DNA of 64,000 bases from Parvibaculum sp039680535 (GTDB taxonomy: Bacteria; Pseudomonadota; Alphaproteobacteria; Parvibaculales; Parvibaculaceae): the NCBI RefSeq assembly GCF_039680535.1, contig NZ_JBDKSS010000013.1, forward strand, positions 659,216 to 723,215. Reading direction: 5' to 3'. Below the pieces are notes generated by a model that saw only the letters and a list, made by a program, of their open reading frames with translations, made no database searches and was not told the origin of the DNA. Within the stretch, counting starts at the first letter, position 1; each line of letters opens with the position of its first letter. Positions 34,303 through 43,774 of the stretch are shown piece by piece. The position numbers and the translations under genes were made by a program.

Positions 34303-34368
34303 CCGTCTATAAACTCGTCGCTCCGGATTTGATCCGTGATGACGGAGAGGAACCGGTGCCGATGGCGA

Positions 34369-36708
34369 TTAGTGCTTCTTCCCGCGATACTTCGTCGCTC
34401 GTGTGCCCGGCTTGCCGGATGACGAGCGGCCCTTGACGGGGGCGGATTTGGCGACCTTTTCCTCGATCACGGATTGGCGGGCGAGGGGATCGTCCGCCAC
34501 CGCGAGTTCGGTGGCTTCGAGGCGCTTGATCTCGTCGCGGAGCCTCGCCGCCGTTTCGAATTCGAGATCGGCGGCGGCGTCCTTCATCTTCTTTTCGAGG
34601 TCCGCGATATGGGCGCGGAGGTTGTGGCCGATAAAGGCTTCGTCGGCCTCGCCCGTATCGACGCGCACGTGATCGCGCTCATAGACGCTTTCGAGAATGT
34701 CGCCGATGTTGCGGCGGATGCTCTCCGGCGTGATGTTGTGCTCGATATTGTAAGCCTGCTGCTTCTCGCGGCGGCGGTTCGTTTCCGCGATGGCGCGTTC
34801 CATCGAACCGGTCATGTTGTCCGCGTAAAGGATCACGCGTCCGTCGACGTTTCGCGCCGCGCGGCCGATGGTCTGGATGAGCGAGGTTTCGGAACGCAGG
34901 AAACCTTCCTTGTCGGCGTCAAGAATGGCGACGAGCGCGCATTCGGGAATGTCGAGGCCCTCGCGCAGCAGGTTGATGCCGATCAGCACGTCGAAAGCGC
35001 CGAGGCGCAGGTCGCGCAAAATCTCGATGCGCTCCAGCGTGTCGATGTCGGAATGCATGTAGCGGACGCGGATGCCCTGCTCATGCATATATTCTGTGAG
35101 GTCTTCGGCCATGCGCTTCGTCAGCGTGGTGACGAGCACGCGCTGGCCCTTCGCCGCGACTTCGTGACATTCGGCGATGAGATCGTCCACCTGCGTCCCG
35201 ACCGGGCGGATGATCGTCGGCGGGTCTATGAGGCCGGTGGGCCGGATCACCTGTTCGGTGAAGACGCCGCCCGTCTGCTCCATCTCCCATGAGCCCGGCG
35301 TCGCCGAAACGAAGACCGATTGCGGGCGCATCGCGTTCCATTCCTCGAAACGCATCGGCCGGTTGTCGACGCAGGAGGGGAGGCGGAAGCCATATTCGGC
35401 CAGCGTCGATTTACGCCGGTAGTCGCCGCGGAACATGCCGCCGATCTGCGGTACCGTCACATGGCTTTCGTCGGCGAAGACCAGCGCATTGTCGGGGAGG
35501 TATTCGAAAAGAGTGGGCGGCGGCTCGCCGGGTTTGCGGCCCGTGAGATAGCGCGAATAGTTCTCGATGCCCGCGCAGCTTCCCGTCGCCTCCATCATTT
35601 CGAGGTCGAACTGCGTGCGCTGTTCCAGGCGCTGCGCTTCGAGCAGCTTGCCCTGGCCCTTCAGCTCCTGAAGGCGGATCATCAGATCCTTCTGGATCTC
35701 CTCCATCGCCTGGCTGAGGGCGGGGCGGGGCGTCACATAATGCGAATTGGCGTAGAGCTTGAGCGACTGGAACTTGTCGGTCTTCTGGCCGGTGAGCGGG
35801 TCGAACTCGGCAAGCTCCTCGATCTCGTCGCCGAACATGGTGATGCGCCAGGCGCGGTCTTCATAGTGAGCCGGGAAGACCTCCACCGTGTCGCCGCGCA
35901 CGCGGAAGGTGCCGCGCCCGAAGGCGGCGTCGTTGCGCTTGTATTGCAGCGCGACGAGGTCGGCGAGAAGCTGGCGGCGGTCGAGCCGCTCGCCGAGCTT
36001 GATCGAGAAGGTCATGGCCGAATAGGTCTCGACCGAGCCGATGCCATAGATGCAGGAAACCGAGGCGACGATGATGACGTCGTCGCGTTCGAGCAGCGAG
36101 CGCGTCGCGGCGTGGCGCATGCGGTCGATCTGCTCGTTGATCGAGCTTTCCTTTTCTATGTAGGTGTCCGTGCGCGGGACATAGGCTTCCGGCTGGTAGT
36201 AGTCGTAATAGGAGACGAAATACTCGACCGCGTTGTCCGGGAAGAAACTCTTGAATTCGCCATAGAGCTGCGCGGCCAGCGTCTTGTTGGGCGCGAGGAT
36301 GAGGGCGGGGCGCTGGGTGCGGGCGATGATCTGCGCCATCGTATAGGTCTTGCCGGAGCCGGTGACGCCGAGCAGAACCTGATCGCGCTCGCCCTTTTCG
36401 ACGCCTTCGACCAGTTCGGCGATGGCCGTCGGCTGGTCGCCTGCGGGCTCATATTCCGAAACGAGCTTGAAGCGCTGCCCGCCCTCCGATTTCTCGGGGC
36501 GTTCCGGCCGGTGAGGGGCGAAAAGCGGCCAATATTCCGGGTCGCCCTTCAGCGCGCCCGCCCATGAGTCGCGATCGGCCTGAGCCAGCGCCTCCCGGTC
36601 GGCCGGAATGAACGAGGCGCCGGGCGCCTCGGAAAAGCCGGTCATGGCGCTCGACGGGAGCTGTTTTTCGGAGCCGCGCCCGAAGGATTTCATGGATTTG
36701 CGTGCCAT
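34369..36708 (-). CDS. uvrB: Excinuclease ABC subunit B
   Basis: Damage-verification helicase of nucleotide excision repair, 779 residues. Walker A (GVTGSGKT), the beta-hairpin region (SYYDYYQPEAYVPRTDTYIE), ESHVTVPQIGGM, IGINLLREGLDIPE, and a UVR motif near the C-terminus that binds UvrC. An N-terminal extension of about 85 residues (SMKSFGRGSEKQ, PADREALAQADRDSW) and a basic C-tail (KGRSSSGKPGTRATKYRGKKH, cut) are longer than in E. coli. The ATG at 36708 is the likeliest of several. Confidence 0.96.
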   Translation of the reverse strand: MARKSMKSFGRGSEKQLPSSAMTGFSEAPGASFIPADREALAQADRDSWAGALKGDPEYWPLFAPHRPERPEKSEGGQRFKLVSEYEPAGDQPTAIAELVEGVEKGERDQVLLGVTGSGKTYTMAQIIARTQRPALILAPNKTLAAQLYGEFKSFFPDNAVEYFVSYYDYYQPEAYVPRTDTYIEKESSINEQIDRMRHAATRSLLERDDVIIVASVSCIYGIGSVETYSAMTFSIKLGERLDRRQLLADLVALQYKRNDAAFGRGTFRVRGDTVEVFPAHYEDRAWRITMFGDEIEELAEFDPLTGQKTDKFQSLKLYANSHYVTPRPALSQAMEEIQKDLMIRLQELKGQGKLLEAQRLEQRTQFDLEMMEATGSCAGIENYSRYLTGRKPGEPPPTLFEYLPDNALVFADESHVTVPQIGGMFRGDYRRKSTLAEYGFRLPSCVDNRPMRFEEWNAMRPQSVFVSATPGSWEMEQTGGVFTEQVIRPTGLIDPPTIIRPVGTQVDDLIAECHEVAAKGQRVLVTTLTKRMAEDLTEYMHEQGIRVRYMHSDIDTLERIEILRDLRLGAFDVLIGINLLREGLDIPECALVAILDADKEGFLRSETSLIQTIGRAARNVDGRVILYADNMTGSMERAIAETNRRREKQQAYNIEHNITPESIRRNIGDILESVYERDHVRVDTGEADEAFIGHNLRAHIADLEKKMKDAAADLEFETAARLRDEIKRLEATELAVADDPLARQSVIEEKVAKSAPVKGRSSSGKPGTRATKYRGKKH

Positions 36709-36909
36709 GGGCACCAATATAAGTGCCGATCCCGGTTTCGCCAGAGCCAATCGGGCCAAAAGGCGAACAACGCGGAACGTTACATAAGCTTCAGGTGACG
36801 GGAAGCCGTTGGCGTGCGAGTGAACTTCGGCTGAACGCGGCCCCGGATGAATTATCGGTCTGGCCCAGAGCGACAGCCGCGGCGATGAAAGAGCGCCGGA
36901 CTAGAGATC

Positions 36910-39900
36910 ATGCAGCATAAGCCGCACAAGCCCATTTTCTTCGACGCCAGCGGCCGCAGGGCCGCACATGTTTCCACCATCGGCTGGGTGGCCGCCGTGC
37001 TGAGTACGCTGGTCGGCATCGCCTTTCTGGCCAGCATCGTGGTGGTGCCGCATTTCGCCGCGTTGAAGTTGCCGGGGCAGCTCAGCGCCGTGCCGTCGTC
37101 TGACCTCGAAGCACAGGCGCGCTCGCCGGAACTGCTGCGCTCCGCCACGCGTCTCGGCGAAAAGGCACGCGCCTTGCGCGAAAAGCGCGTCCACGAAAGG
37201 CAGCGGCGGCTCGACCGCGCCCAGCATGGCGGCGCCATGTCCGGGATACTTGAACCGCAACAGGGCCGCCCGCTGTCGATCGCCTTCTACCCGACCTGGG
37301 GCAGCACCAATTTCGCCTCGCTGCAGCGCGCCTTGCCGCATCTCGACTGGGTGGTTCCGACCTGGCTCAATCTGGCCGGGCCGCAGCAGACCCTCACTCC
37401 GTCATTCGATCAGCACGTCAATGATTACATCCGCGTGACCAAGCCGGGCGTTGCGATCCTGCCGACGCTTCAGAACGCGTGGCAGGGCAAATGGGATGGG
37501 GCTGGTCTCGGCAAGCTCCTCGCCGACGACACGCGCCGCCGCGCCCTCGTGGCGGACGTCGCGAACTTCATCGACCAGCATCATCTCCAGGGCGTTGTGG
37601 TCGACTTCGAGGACCTGCCGGTTCCGGCCCGCAGGAACCTCAAGACGTTCCTCAAGGAACTCCATGCCGCATTCGCGCCTCATGGCTGGGTCGTGGCGAT
37701 CGCAACGCCGGTCGGCGATGACACATGGCCTTTCGCGGATATGGCCAAGCTCGTCGATTACACCATGCTGATGATCTATGACGAGCATTGGGGTTCCGGC
37801 ACCGCCGGACCCATCGCGAGCCAGAGCTGGTTCGAGGATATTCTCGACAAGCGCATGAAGGCGCTCGATCCCGCGCGGACGATCGTCGCGCTCGGCGCCT
37901 ATGCCTATGACTGGAATGGCGGCGAGGTCGAAAGCCTGTCTTTCGAGGATGCCGTCATTGCCGCGCATGACTCTGGCGCGGACATCGATTTCGACGCCAA
38001 TAGCGACAATCCGCATTTCTCGTATATCGAGGACGATAATGTGCGTCACGACGTCTGGTTCCTCGATGGTGTGACGGCCTACAACCAGATACACGCGGCC
38101 GATCCCTATCAGCCTGCGGGCTACGCAGTCTGGCGCCTTGGCGGCGAAGACCCGACGATCTGGAACGTCATGGGCAGGCCCTATGATGCGACCGCGCCGG
38201 AGGCCATGGGCACGATTCCGATCATCGACGATATCGACTTCGAAGGGCGCGGCGAGTTCCTGAGCGTGGCCGCCGAACCGACGACCGGCGCGCGCAAGTT
38301 CGAGGTGGATGCGACGACCGGCGACATCAACGACGAGACCTATACGAAGCTGCCGACGACCTATGTCATCAAGCAATATGGCGGCGCACCCAGGAAGATT
38401 GCGCTGACTTTCGACGACGGACCGGATCCGGAATGGACGCCGCAGATCCTCAATATCCTGAAAGACAAGAACGTTCCGGCGACCTTCTTCGTCATCGGCG
38501 CGAATGCGGAATCCAATCCCGATATCATACATCGCATGATCGCGGAGGGGCATGAGGTCGGCAGCCACACCTTCACACATCCCAATCTTTCGGTGACTGC
38601 CGATGAGGCGACGGTGCTCGAGCTCAACGCGACGCAGCGCCTCTTCCAGGCGTTGACGGGGCGTTCGCTCCGGCTTTTCCGTCCGCCCTATCTCGGCGAC
38701 TCCGAACCAACCGACTATGAGCAGATCGTGCCGGTGAAGATTGCGCAGGACATGGGCTATCTCACCGTCGGCCTGCATGTCGATCCGCTCGACTGGATGG
38801 AGCCGGGCACGCAGAAGATCATCGACGAGACGATCAGGCAGGTGCATGCATCGACGCCCGACATGCCGCGCAACATCGTGCTGCTTCACGATGCAGGCGG
38901 CGACCGCGAGGAGACCATCGAGGCCCTGCCCGAAATCATCGACCGCCTGCGTGCCGAGGGCTACGAATTCGTGCCGGTCTCCTCGTTGATCCCGCTCACG
39001 CGCGAACAGACCATGCCGAAGCTGCCGGTGACGATGAGCCTGCTCATGGACCGCGCGGTGTTTCTGACGCTGAGCACGGCGGGCCATGTGCTCTATTGGT
39101 CGTTCATAGCCGCCATTTGGCTCGGCATCGGCCGGCTCGCCTTCCTCGTCGTGCTGAGCCTCTGGCAGCGGCGCAAGGAGCTCACCAGCGCAGAACCGCC
39201 GGTTGAGAGCGAGGGGTGCCGCGTCTCCGTGCTTATCCCCGCCTATAACGAGGAAAACGTCATCGTCGATACGGTGAACAGAATTCTCGGCGGCGACTAC
39301 AGGAACATCGAGATCATCGTGATCGATGACGGCTCGAAGGACGGCACATTGGCGGTGCTCAACGAAAACTTCCGCGATATGCCGCGCGTCGAAATCCTGT
39401 CCATTCCGAATGGCGGCAAGGCCAACGCGCTGAATGTGGGTATCGCACGGGCGACCGGCGAGGTCGTGGTGGCGCTCGATGCCGATACGCATTTCGAGCA
39501 GGACACGATCCCGCGGCTCGTGCGCTGGTTCGCGGACCCGTCGATCGGCGCGGTCGCGGGCAATGCGAAGGTCGGCAACCGGATCAACATGATCACGCGC
39601 TGGCAGGCGCTTGAATATATCGCCGCCCAGAATCTGGAGCGGCGGGCGCTCGCCGCGCTCGGCACTCTCACGGTGGTGCCGGGTGCGGTGGGCGCATGGC
39701 GTCGTTCGGTTCTGATCGAACTGGGCGGGTTCCCGGCGGATACTCTGGCGGAAGACCAGGATCTCACGATCCATCTTCAGCAGGCCGGATACCGCGTCAT
39801 GTTCGACAGCTCTGCGCTTGCCTGGACGGAAGCGCCTGCGACTTTCGGCGGGCTCTCCAAGCAGCGCTTCCGCTGGTCCTACGGCACGCTGCAGTGCCTG

Positions 39901-40344
39901 TGGAAATATCGCGCCATCACCTTCCGGCCGGGCTATGGCGCGCTCGGCATGATCGCGCTGCCGCAGGTCTGGCTCTTCCAGATCATGTTGACCGCTCTTG
40001 CGCCTCTCGCCGACCTGCTCCTCGTCTGGCAGCTCATCGGGCAGGCCATCGCCTGGGCCCAGCATGGCGCGGAGTTCCAGAACAACGATCTGAAACTCAT
40101 CGGTATCTACTACTGCGTCTTCGTGGTGGTCGATCTTGCCGCCGCGATCTTTGGCTTCCTCATGGAGCGGCGCGAGCAGTGGAGCCTGCTCTGGTGGCTG
40201 GTTCTGCAACGCTTCGGCTATCGCCAGCTCATGTACTACGTGGTCGTGCGCTCGCTGGTCACGGCGCTGCGCGGGCCCTTCGTGGGCTGGGGCAAGCTCG
40301 AGCGCATGGGCACGGTTGCGATGGGGAACAAGCGGGCGGGCTAG
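36910..40344 (+). CDS. GH18-like / NodB polysaccharide deacetylase / GT2 fusion protein
   Basis: Giant 1144-residue membrane protein that combines three activities. After an N-terminal membrane segment (24-48), a GH18-like hydrolase domain (about 118-430) has VVVDFEDLP near 231 as its acidic motif. A NodB deacetylase (about 490-700) has TFDDGPDP (metal and base Asp), HTFTHP (metal His) and RPPYLGD. After another membrane segment (about 715-745) comes a processive GT2 domain: VLIPAYNEENVI, VIDDGSKDGT, LDADT, EDQDLT and KQRFRW, then three to four membrane segments. The GT2 resembles PgaC and NodC. It probably makes and trims a beta-linked N-acetylhexosamine polymer. Confidence 0.93.
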   Translation: MQHKPHKPIFFDASGRRAAHVSTIGWVAAVLSTLVGIAFLASIVVVPHFAALKLPGQLSAVPSSDLEAQARSPELLRSATRLGEKARALREKRVHERQRRLDRAQHGGAMSGILEPQQGRPLSIAFYPTWGSTNFASLQRALPHLDWVVPTWLNLAGPQQTLTPSFDQHVNDYIRVTKPGVAILPTLQNAWQGKWDGAGLGKLLADDTRRRALVADVANFIDQHHLQGVVVDFEDLPVPARRNLKTFLKELHAAFAPHGWVVAIATPVGDDTWPFADMAKLVDYTMLMIYDEHWGSGTAGPIASQSWFEDILDKRMKALDPARTIVALGAYAYDWNGGEVESLSFEDAVIAAHDSGADIDFDANSDNPHFSYIEDDNVRHDVWFLDGVTAYNQIHAADPYQPAGYAVWRLGGEDPTIWNVMGRPYDATAPEAMGTIPIIDDIDFEGRGEFLSVAAEPTTGARKFEVDATTGDINDETYTKLPTTYVIKQYGGAPRKIALTFDDGPDPEWTPQILNILKDKNVPATFFVIGANAESNPDIIHRMIAEGHEVGSHTFTHPNLSVTADEATVLELNATQRLFQALTGRSLRLFRPPYLGDSEPTDYEQIVPVKIAQDMGYLTVGLHVDPLDWMEPGTQKIIDETIRQVHASTPDMPRNIVLLHDAGGDREETIEALPEIIDRLRAEGYEFVPVSSLIPLTREQTMPKLPVTMSLLMDRAVFLTLSTAGHVLYWSFIAAIWLGIGRLAFLVVLSLWQRRKELTSAEPPVESEGCRVSVLIPAYNEENVIVDTVNRILGGDYRNIEIIVIDDGSKDGTLAVLNENFRDMPRVEILSIPNGGKANALNVGIARATGEVVVALDADTHFEQDTIPRLVRWFADPSIGAVAGNAKVGNRINMITRWQALEYIAAQNLERRALAALGTLTVVPGAVGAWRRSVLIELGGFPADTLAEDQDLTIHLQQAGYRVMFDSSALAWTEAPATFGGLSKQRFRWSYGTLQCLWKYRAITFRPGYGALGMIALPQVWLFQIMLTALAPLADLLLVWQLIGQAIAWAQHGAEFQNNDLKLIGIYYCVFVVVDLAAAIFGFLMERREQWSLLWWLVLQRFGYRQLMYYVVVRSLVTALRGPFVGWGKLERMGTVAMGNKRAG

Positions 40345-40357
40345 GGGATCGGCTGAA

Positions 40358-40387
40358 CTGGATTGCCTCTCCTCGCTCGCAATGACG
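40358..40387. repeat. Palindromic intergenic repeat of a second type
   Basis: CTGGATTGC, 12 bases, then GCAATGACG, in the gap after the fusion gene. The outer arms (TTGC/GCAA with ...TCCAG and CGTCA ends) are those of the 33-kb repeats, while the centre differs (CTCTCCTCGCTC). It fits the common alphaproteobacterial type with a GAGCGA-rich centre. Confidence 0.7.
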
Positions 40388-40422
40388 GTAATGGCTTCTG
40401 TGTATTGCTTCCAGAGTCCCCC

Positions 40423-41304
40423 TCACCTCCGCCGGAACCGCATCAGCGGCATGACCTGAACGAGGAGGGCGGCGGCGAGCACCATGGCGCCGCCCATCCA
40501 GCCAAGGGGCGAAAGCCGTTCGCCGAGAAGCAGCGCGCCGAAGGCGGCGGCGAAGAGGCTTTCCAGCGAGAGCAGAATGGCGCTGTCGGCGGGCGGCGTG
40601 TGCGTTTGCGCGATGCTTTGCAGCGTGAAGGCGATGCCGCCGGAGATGAAGCCCGTATAGGCGAGTTCGCGCCAGCAGATCAGCATGGCGTCGAGGCTCG
40701 GCGTCTCGAAGGCGAAGCCGCAGCCGAGCCCGAGTGCCGCCGTCACCGCAAATTGCATCAGCGCGATGGCAACGGGCTGGCGCAGGTCTGCGGCAAGGGC
40801 GCTGAGCCCGATGATCTGGCCTGCCCAGAGCAACGCGCTGAGAACGAGCAATCCGTCGCCCCAGTTGAGCCCGTCCATGCGGCCGCCGCCGAGAAGGAAC
40901 GTGCCTGCAACCGAAAGCGCGGCGGCGGGCCAGATTGCGCCGGGCAGCTTGTGGCGCAGGAAGGCCGCGCCGATCGCCGGCACCATCACGACGTAAAGAA
41001 CGGTCAGGAAGCCGGCATTGGTCACGCTCGTCTTCACCAGCGCCACCTGCTGCAGCGCGGCGCCGCCGAAGAACGCGATGCCGATGGCGATCAGCGCAGG
41101 CACGCGGGAGAGCGGGACGGGGGCTCTCGCATTCCGCCGTTCGATTGCCGCGAAGGGGAGGAGCGCCAGCGCCGCGAGCAGGAAGCGCGTGCCTGTGAAG
41201 GTAAGCGGCCCCATATGCGCCATGGCCGTCGACTGGCCGACGAAGGCGCCGCCCCAGATGAGCGAGGCGAGAAGAAGCAGCAGGTCGGCGCGAAGGCGGG
41301 TCAT
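40423..41304 (-). CDS. EamA/DMT family transporter
   Basis: A 293-residue inner-membrane protein with ten hydrophobic segments in two EamA repeats (LLLLLASLIWGGAFVG begins the first; GLSALAADLRQPVAIALMQF (cut) and SLESLFAAAFGALLLGE lie in the second). ESLFAA-x5-LLGE is the typical DMT signature. Substrate unknown; members export amino acids or metabolites. Convergent with the fusion gene. Confidence 0.9.
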   Translation of the reverse strand: MTRLRADLLLLLASLIWGGAFVGQSTAMAHMGPLTFTGTRFLLAALALLPFAAIERRNARAPVPLSRVPALIAIGIAFFGGAALQQVALVKTSVTNAGFLTVLYVVMVPAIGAAFLRHKLPGAIWPAAALSVAGTFLLGGGRMDGLNWGDGLLVLSALLWAGQIIGLSALAADLRQPVAIALMQFAVTAALGLGCGFAFETPSLDAMLICWRELAYTGFISGGIAFTLQSIAQTHTPPADSAILLSLESLFAAAFGALLLGERLSPLGWMGGAMVLAAALLVQVMPLMRFRRR

Positions 41305-41367
41305 GGAAACGACGGCGGGCAGGAAACGGGGCGGCGATCATGCGCCGCCCGCTGCGCTTGCGCCAGC

Positions 41368-41904
41368 CTAGATGGGCGTGCGCGGCTGCGAGAGATCGGG
41401 CATGTGCGTCATCATGTAGGTCATGAATTCGCGGCCCAGGCTGAACTGCGCGCCGGAGACGATGAGAAAGCCGACGAAGATGAGCCAGCTCTTCCAGCTG
41501 TCCTGCGGCGCGCCTGCCAGCGGGTCGGGGCCGAAGCGGTTGTCGCCGTCGGTCCCGCGCAGGAGTGAGATCTCGATCAGCGGCCAGAGTTGCACCAGCG
41601 GCACGATGAGCAGCAGCAGGAACCAGCCGCTGCGTCCGCGATCATGGCAACGCTTCACCGATATGGCGAGCGTCGGCCACAACATGGCCAACTGAACAAT
41701 GGTGACCCAGCCCTGATTGACCCCGGCCACGGCGCGCATGAACTCTTCCTGGCTCATGCCAGGGGTGATGCCCGCCGCCATCACGCGCTGCAGCGTCAAA
41801 TAGAGCGTGCCGAGGCCCACCACGCTGGCGAACAGAGCAAAGCCCCAATAGGCCCGCCGATTGACGCGTCCCCTGAATGAAAAGAGAAGTGACCCGATAT
41901 CCAT
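41368..41904 (-). CDS. DUF805 membrane protein
   Basis: A 178-residue protein with four to five membrane segments. LLFSFRGRVNRRAYW is the DUF805 N-terminal signature, and RCHDRGRSGWFLLLLIVP and GTDGDNRFGPDP are its conserved loops. ATG 41904 follows GGGGG and starts MDIGSLLFSF. Function unknown; members are often linked to inhibitor or envelope stress loci. Confidence 0.9.
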   Translation of the reverse strand: MDIGSLLFSFRGRVNRRAYWGFALFASVVGLGTLYLTLQRVMAAGITPGMSQEEFMRAVAGVNQGWVTIVQLAMLWPTLAISVKRCHDRGRSGWFLLLLIVPLVQLWPLIEISLLRGTDGDNRFGPDPLAGAPQDSWKSWLIFVGFLIVSGAQFSLGREFMTYMMTHMPDLSQPRTPI

Positions 41905-42010
41905 CGCAAATGCCCCCGAGGCCAACGCTGCATGCACGGCAGCGCCGACCATCCTGCCACAGATGAATGCGGGCTTGGCAAGTTAAAGAGGGCGGACCGG
42001 TGGACGGCCC

Positions 42011-42145
42011 TCAGCGCATGAAGGCGAGGAGGATCAGGGCGAAGATCACCACCGCGACGGCGGCGCCGATGAGCTGGGGCCCATATTCCTCCTTGAAGCT
42101 CAAGGGTGGTTCCTTGATCTCGTCATGCTGCGGAAGAATGGACAT
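42011..42145 (-). CDS. Tiny single-pass membrane protein (44 residues)
   Basis: MSILPQHDEI... with a polar, acidic N-half (HDEIKEPPLSFKEEYGPQ) and one helix (LIGAAVAVVIFALILLAF) ending in MR. GGCAAGGAGG precedes the ATG at ideal distance, so it is translated. Such 40- to 60-residue proteins are missed by length filters. Lies 75 bases from a second tiny membrane protein in the same direction. Function unknown. Confidence 0.75.
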   Translation of the reverse strand: MSILPQHDEIKEPPLSFKEEYGPQLIGAAVAVVIFALILLAFMR

Positions 42146-42220
42146 TCTTGCCTCCTTGCCCGGCGGGCGGCGTCTCGCGCGGGCGTTGTATGAAAACCGG
42201 AGCGCCACGGGTTGCGCCGT

Positions 42221-42394
42221 TTAGCCGTGGCCGGTGAATGGGGTGAATGCCGAGGCCAGATCCGTGGCCGAATACAGCACGAGCAGGCTCAGGATCGCCC
42301 AGGCGGCAAGGAGAGACACGGCGAGCACGTAGCGCACGCCATGTCCCGTCACACCGGCGCGCACATTGTCGCTGTGGTGAAAGCGAGCGGACAT
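42221..42394 (-). CDS. Tiny single-pass membrane protein (57 residues)
   Basis: Basic N-terminus (MSARFHHSDNVRAGVTG) and one helix (YVLAVSLLAAWAILSLLVLY), then a short outside tail (SATDLASAFTPFTGHG). CGGGAGGAGCC precedes the ATG, a strong ribosome site. Positive-inside charges predict an N-in orientation. Probably one transcript with the 44-residue protein downstream. Function unknown. Confidence 0.75.
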   Translation of the reverse strand: MSARFHHSDNVRAGVTGHGVRYVLAVSLLAAWAILSLLVLYSATDLASAFTPFTGHG

Positions 42395-42569
42395 AGGCTC
42401 CTCCCGTTCCCCGTGGAGGGAAACTGCTCCCACCTGCCGCGAAATTCGCGGGGAGATGGGACGGTCGGAGCGCCTCACGGGGCGGACACCCCGAACACTC
42501 GGTACATCGCAATTTTATGACTCAAGCTGCCGCTTAACAAGCGGTTCGGCGTCTGCGATCCTCAAGGCC

Positions 42570-43106
42570 ATGAACAGGCAATCCCCGCCGGATGTCTCCC
42601 ATTTCGGTGCCCGCGAGCCGCTGGCGAGCGCGGTCGCCCATTGGACCATTTACCTGCCGGCCGCGGTGGTGGCGGCGGTCTGGCTGGGCATTTTCCTGTG
42701 GGCGACGTTTCATGCGCCGCAGCTCTCCGGCCTCAGGGCGCTTTCGCTTGCCGTGCTGATGCTCGGGACGCCGGCGCTCGCTTTTGCGGCTGCGCTCCGG
42801 GCGCGTCTTCTGTCGGTCGAAATCTGGCCGATGGGAGCGGAGGGGACCGAAAGAGCGGCAGAGCGCGAACTCGTGCTGCGCGACGGCTTCGCCATGCCAA
42901 GGTCGCTGCGCGTCGGCGCGCGAGAGATCGCATCGATCCGCGTCCGGCGTTCGCTGCCTCAGCGGCTTTTCGGCGGCGGTGCTCTCGATATCAGGATGCT
43001 ATCGGGGGAGCGTGTGCTGATTGCGGATATCGATCAGCCCGATGCGCTTGCCCATGCGCTTGCGATCACGACGCACCACACGCATGCACCGGCACGTTTT
43101 CGATAA
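42570..43106 (+). CDS. DUF2244 membrane protein
   Basis: A 178-residue protein with two membrane helices (WTIYLPAAVVAAVWLGIFLWA and LSLAVLMLGTPALAFAAAL, about 26-85) and a C-terminal beta-rich domain (WPMGAEGTERAAERELVLRD, FGGGALDIRMLSGERVLIAD) typical of DUF2244, which is found near cytochrome oxidase genes in other alphaproteobacteria. Divergent from the tiny membrane genes over 175 bases. Function unknown. Confidence 0.75.
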   Translation: MNRQSPPDVSHFGAREPLASAVAHWTIYLPAAVVAAVWLGIFLWATFHAPQLSGLRALSLAVLMLGTPALAFAAALRARLLSVEIWPMGAEGTERAAERELVLRDGFAMPRSLRVGAREIASIRVRRSLPQRLFGGGALDIRMLSGERVLIADIDQPDALAHALAITTHHTHAPARFR

Positions 43107-43122
43107 ATGGCCGGCGACGGGC

Positions 43123-43737
43123 TCAGGCGCCGTATGCGGCCAGATATATGTTGATGGCCTCGTCAGCGCGGGCGACGGCATCGGGCGGAAGCTTGAAATC
43201 CGGGACGAAGAGCGCGGGCCAGATGAAAAGCTCCTTGATCATGCCCATGCCGATACGGGCGCCAAAGGCAGTGTCGTGAGGCTTCAGCAGTCCCCGCCCG
43301 ACCATTTCATCGAGTGCAGCCTGAAGGCGGGCATAGCGTCCGCCGATCACCGTGTCGAAGACCTTGCGGGGCAGCGAGGGCGAAGCGGCGACCTCCGCAA
43401 TGGCGACGCGGAGGAGGGCCGTGACCTGGGCTTGCTGCTGCACCTCGTGGGCGCTGGCGAGAGCCTGCATGAAAAAATCGCGCGCCGAGGTGCCTGGCGC
43501 GACCACACCGAAATCGTCCTGCACGGAAGCCGCCGCATGGAGCACGACGGCCTCGAACAGGACTTCCTTCGACTCAAAATATTTGTAGAGCGTAGCGGTG
43601 GAGACATCCGCATTCCGCGCCACATCGGCCATGACCGCTTTTGAAAAGCCATCACGGAGAAATAGCGCCTGCGCGGCCCTGATGATGCCGTCGCGCTTGG
43701 CGTCGCTGGTGGGTTGTTTCTCTGCCCCGATCGTCAT
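43123..43737 (-). CDS. TetR family regulator, array member 1
   Basis: A 204-residue regulator. Helix-turn-helix at about 18-60 (IIRAAQALFLRDGFSKAVM, ADVARNADVSTATLYKYF). The ligand domain ends with GMIKELFIWPALFVPDFKLP, a block shared by all four proteins of this array. ATG 43737 has AGGAGCGC upstream. This copy lacks the MGLEDYRR start of the other three, so it is the most diverged. Target unknown. Confidence 0.92.
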   Translation of the reverse strand: MTIGAEKQPTSDAKRDGIIRAAQALFLRDGFSKAVMADVARNADVSTATLYKYFESKEVLFEAVVLHAAASVQDDFGVVAPGTSARDFFMQALASAHEVQQQAQVTALLRVAIAEVAASPSLPRKVFDTVIGGRYARLQAALDEMVGRGLLKPHDTAFGARIGMGMIKELFIWPALFVPDFKLPPDAVARADEAINIYLAAYGA

Positions 43738-43774
43738 CTTGCGCTCCTGGTGGCGTATTCGTTCGTCCGCGCGG

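Noticed and set aside
34309..34350. Possible degenerate copy of the 33-kb palindrome (CGGATTTGATCCG)
   Set aside because: Short stem and several differences from the core; likely chance or too decayed to call.
36765..36778. SOS-like box GAAC-N6-GAAC upstream of uvrB
   Set aside because: The alphaproteobacterial LexA site has a 7-base spacer (GTTC-N7-GTTC); this one has 6, so it is a near match only.
37402..40209. 935-codon open frame antisense to the polysaccharide fusion gene
   Set aside because: Entirely inside a gene with complete domain motifs; composition rich in Arg, His and Asp as expected of an antisense shadow.
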